DNA of 64,000 bases from Antilocapra americana (taxonomy: Eukaryota; Chordata; Mammalia; Artiodactyla; Antilocapridae). The first letter of the stretch is position 1, and each line of letters starts with the position of its first letter. Shown here one piece after another: positions 62,601 to 64,000 of this stretch. A model generated the notes under the pieces. The model was not told the DNA's origin and searched no databases. It saw only the letters and a program-made list of their open reading frames with translations. A program made the translations under genes and the position numbers. Where the stretch lies: positions 47,172,949 through 47,236,948 of the forward strand of contig ML660201.1 of the NCBI GenBank assembly GCA_007570785.1, read 5' to 3'.

Positions 62601-63939
62601 TGCTCTGTCTGGTGAGCACCTCCGCTACGGGCCTGGAGATCAAGGTCAGGAGCCCTGGTGGTCATCCCCAGGCCTGATCTGGCTTCTGGGGCTTGGCATT
62701 GAGGTGCAGGGAATCTGGGAGCAGAGCTGAGCTTGGGGCAAACCTGAGCTACCCTGTGGGGCCCCAGACTTCCTGTTGACTACAATTATTTCCTTCCGTA
62801 GGGTCCCCCAGGAGTCCCTGGACGGTTGGTAAGAGCTGACTGGGTCTGATCCTCTGTCATCTCCCCCACCTACCCCTACTGGCCCCACACATCCCTTCCA
62901 CTGACTGCCACTTTCCCCCCTGCCCCAGGATGTCTTCACCGGTCCTCACCCACTCCTCTTCCCCTAGTGGGAATGCTCTTCTCACTGGCCATTCCCTCCA
63001 CAGGTGGATGCGGGACTTGGAGCCGGAGAGAAGGTACCAGGTTCTGGGGTAGAGTGAGGCTGTGAGCATGGAGAAGCATCCCAGTGCCTCCGTGACAGGT
63101 TCTGCCCCGGATGCGCCTGTGGCCCCAGTGCTGTTCCCTCAGCATGCTCATCTCTGCCACAGGGAGAGCCTGGGGACCGAGGACAGGAGGGTCCACGAGG
63201 ACCCAAGGGCGACCCTGGCCCCCCCGGAGCACCTGGGGAGAGGGTGAGTGTGGCTGGTCCCATGGGGCCACACGGGCCTGGGAAAGCCTGCTCTGATTTC
63301 TTCCTCTCCCATCCTCAGGGCATCAGTGGACTTCGGGGGCCTCCAGGCCCACAGGTGAGTGATGCACTTTGTATCATCAGCCGAAGTCCCTGTTTTGCCC
63401 TCACCTCCCACTGACCTCATGACCTTGTTCCCTTCAGGGGGACCCAGGTGTTCGAGGCCCAGCAGGAGAAAAGGTGAGAGGGCGTGGAGGTTTTCTGACT
63501 GTGAGCCTGGGCTTTCAGATCCGTCTCATCCTTCCAGGCCTCTTACCACTCACTCTGATTTCCCCAGGGCGACCGGGGCCCTCCCGGCTTGGATGGCCGC
63601 AGTGGGCTGGATGGGAAACCTGGAACCCCTGGTTCCCCTGGGCCGAATGTGAGTTGTGGCGGTCACTGTGTGGTCACGCCTCTTCCCTTGTCCCTTTGTA
63701 TGGCCCCAGTCTCCGGAGACTTGTGGGTCTTGATGAGCTCTGGGGCCAGCTGGGTTATGTGTGTCTTCTCCTAGTACTCTGCCTGGCTGGGGGGTGTTAC
63801 TGCCTGGCAAGCCTTGGGTTCACAGGAACCAGTGGCCCTGTCAGCAGGCAGTGCCCCTGACCCCATGACCACTGTGGACTCCCTGACTTGAGTCTCTCTT
63901 CAGGGTGCCACGGGCAAGGCTGGAGACCCAGGGAGAGAC
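47679..63939 (+). CDS. COL7A1: COL7A1 (collagen alpha-1(VII) chain), 5' half
   Basis: Secreted collagen forming anchoring fibrils at the skin basement membrane. 62 coding exons read in phase: 47679-47763, 48229-48409, 49038-49197, 49284-49377, 49469-49630, 49802-49965, then FN3 exons to 55674, vWFA2 exons to 56771, 56870-56905, and 34 collagen exons to 63939 (listed in the sub-features). 1802 residues are present; the rest of the helix and NC2 lie beyond the window. Start ATG 47679 gives MRLRLLVAALCAGILAGAP, a signal peptide. The collagen helix starts at residue 1252, versus 1254 in human, because two residues are lost at the exon 12 acceptor. No frame break is seen. Confidence 0.97.
48229..49630 (+). 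other. COL7A1: COL7A1 vWFA domain 1
   Basis: Exons 48229-48409, 49038-49197, 49284-49377 and 49469-49630. The metal-ion-dependent adhesion site starts with D-G-S-S-S (FLLDGSSSIG) and continues with the conserved GGNTRTGAAI and CILITDGKSQD segments. It ends in RRVCTTAGGVPV. In the family this domain binds matrix partners. Confidence 0.93.
51560..51868 (+). repeat. Pyrimidine-rich degenerate repeat, COL7A1 intron 12
   Basis: Loosely repeated TTATGCCCCTGTC, TCATGCCCCCATCC and TTATCCCCCACTCCCATC words fill the second half of the 570-base intron up to its acceptor. Diverged; unit about 25-35 bases. Confidence 0.4.
52490..53065 (+). repeat. Decayed minisatellite of acceptor-like units, COL7A1 intron 15
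   Basis: About 550 bases that are overwhelmingly pyrimidine on this strand, built of diverged units of about 22-28 bases of the form TCAGA(C/T)TCCCATTGCCTCTCC. Clear units are near 52733, 52965, 53012 and 53037; the last abuts the true acceptor of exon 16 (ends 53065). Most units end a pyrimidine run with CAG, so they imitate 3' splice sites. Confidence 0.65.
55757..56771 (+). other. COL7A1: COL7A1 vWFA domain 2
   Basis: Exons 55757-55893, 56153-56279, 56365-56511 and 56599-56771. MDVVFLVHTTRDN replaces the D-G-S-S-S metal site, so it is a degenerate MIDAS, as in human. Later segments VQVGLLSYSHRPSP and HVPGVMVLLVDEPLRGD keep the vWFA fold; the R-G-D here is also in the human protein. It precedes the linker exon 56870-56905 (PQPEPCSVHCPK) with two cysteines just before the collagen helix. 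Confidence 0.9.
56989..63939 (+). other. COL7A1: COL7A1 collagenous domain, first 551 residues
   Basis: Exons 56989-57015, 57110-57154, 57228-57290, 57726-57797, 57893-57928, 58073-58108, 58299-58370, 58473-58550, 58773-58799, 58882-58935, 59079-59141, 59237-59296, 59414-59449, 59828-59872, 59951-59986, 60327-60371, 60452-60487, 60608-60640, 60955-60987, 61149-61202, 61272-61331, 61428-61463, 61561-61641, 61739-61774, 61971-62015, 62200-62271, 62509-62553, 62802-62828, 63004-63033, 63163-63243, 63319-63354, 63438-63473, 63568-63648, 63904-63939. Every exon begins with a whole codon, nearly always Gly. Most lengths are multiples of 9; 78, 60, 33 and 30 mark interruptions of Gly-X-Y (for example GRLVDAGLGAGEKG), which give the fibril flexibility. 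Odd residues: Cys at 59243-59245 and Trp at 57905-57907. Confidence 0.94.
59459..59640 (+). mobile_element. CHR-type tRNA SINE
   Basis: GGGACTTCCTTGGGGGCCCA, GGTTTGATCCCTGATCAGGG, CACATGCCCCATGGCCAAAA and an A-rich tail to about 59640. It starts only ten bases after the donor of the exon ending at 59449. Confidence 0.85.
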
Positions 63940-63956
63940 GTAAGTAAGGGGGGATG
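63881..63956 (+). ncRNA. MIR711: MIR711 precursor homologue overlapping a COL7A1 exon
   Basis: Human miR-711 is encoded inside COL7A1; its mature sequence as I remember it matches 63923-63944 with one change, at position 2. The hairpin is supported by three paired blocks: ACTT 63886-63889 with AAGT 63942-63945, GTCTCTC 63892-63898 with GAGAGAC 63933-63939, and GGGT 63903-63906 with ACCC 63926-63929, leaving a 19-base loop. The precursor includes the acceptor (AG 63902-63903), the whole 36-base exon 63904-63939 and the donor GTAAGT, so processing and splicing of this exon are mutually exclusive. Confidence 0.75.
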
Positions 63957-64000
63957 TTAGGATGGAGGGCAACTCAGAGGTCCACCATAAACTGTAGCCT

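Overview
This window is nuclear DNA from a mammal, almost certainly a ruminant. It contains many ruminant-restricted retroposons (Bov-tA/Bov-A2 SINEs and a BovB LINE tail) and other cetartiodactyl CHR-type tRNA SINEs. Its split genes follow vertebrate splice rules and match the human 3p21.31 gene order CELSR3 - SLC26A6 - TMEM89 - UQCRC1 - COL7A1, here all on the + strand. The UQCRC1 protein resembles the cattle protein as I remember it but differs at a number of residues, so another pecoran (sheep/goat/antelope/deer-like) is more likely than Bos taurus. That species call is inference from memory.

Layout. 1-13025: the 3' half of CELSR3 (19 coding exons, the last 1158 residues, and a 1.7 kb 3' UTR), an adhesion GPCR. 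14039-24920: complete SLC26A6 (21 coding exons, 762 aa), an apical anion exchanger with a C-terminal STAS domain. 27062-27920: TMEM89 (2 exons, 159 aa), a small single-pass membrane protein. 27960-35400: an AT-rich, repeat-filled gap with L1, SINEs and old elements, and no gene seen. 35617-44090: UQCRC1 (13 exons, complex III core subunit 1), intact except for one extra C in exon 6 that shifts the frame. 47679-63939: the 5' half of COL7A1 (62 coding exons, 1802 residues): signal peptide, vWFA1, nine FN3 repeats, vWFA2 and the first 551 residues of the collagen helix. The window ends in a COL7A1 intron.

The genes are functionally unrelated neighbours (planar polarity/axon guidance, epithelial anion transport, testis-type membrane protein, respiration, skin anchoring fibrils); nothing in the sequence suggests joint function. 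Exon boundaries were read by hand and checked by reading-frame phase: SLC26A6 (2289 nt) and TMEM89 (480 nt) sum exactly to whole codons, all COL7A1 exons keep phase, and UQCRC1 sums to 1444 nt, one more than the expected 1443.

I see no previously undescribed biological system. The most interesting signals are: a miR-711 hairpin that encloses an entire COL7A1 exon with both splice sites and has a changed seed; the UQCRC1 frameshift; a TMEM89 poly(A) signal that lies inside the coding sequence; decayed tandem arrays that are full of splice-donor-like motifs (SLC26A6 intron 1) or acceptor-like motifs (COL7A1 intron 15); a GC-AG intron in SLC26A6; and a clustered forkhead-type motif in the CELSR3 3' UTR.
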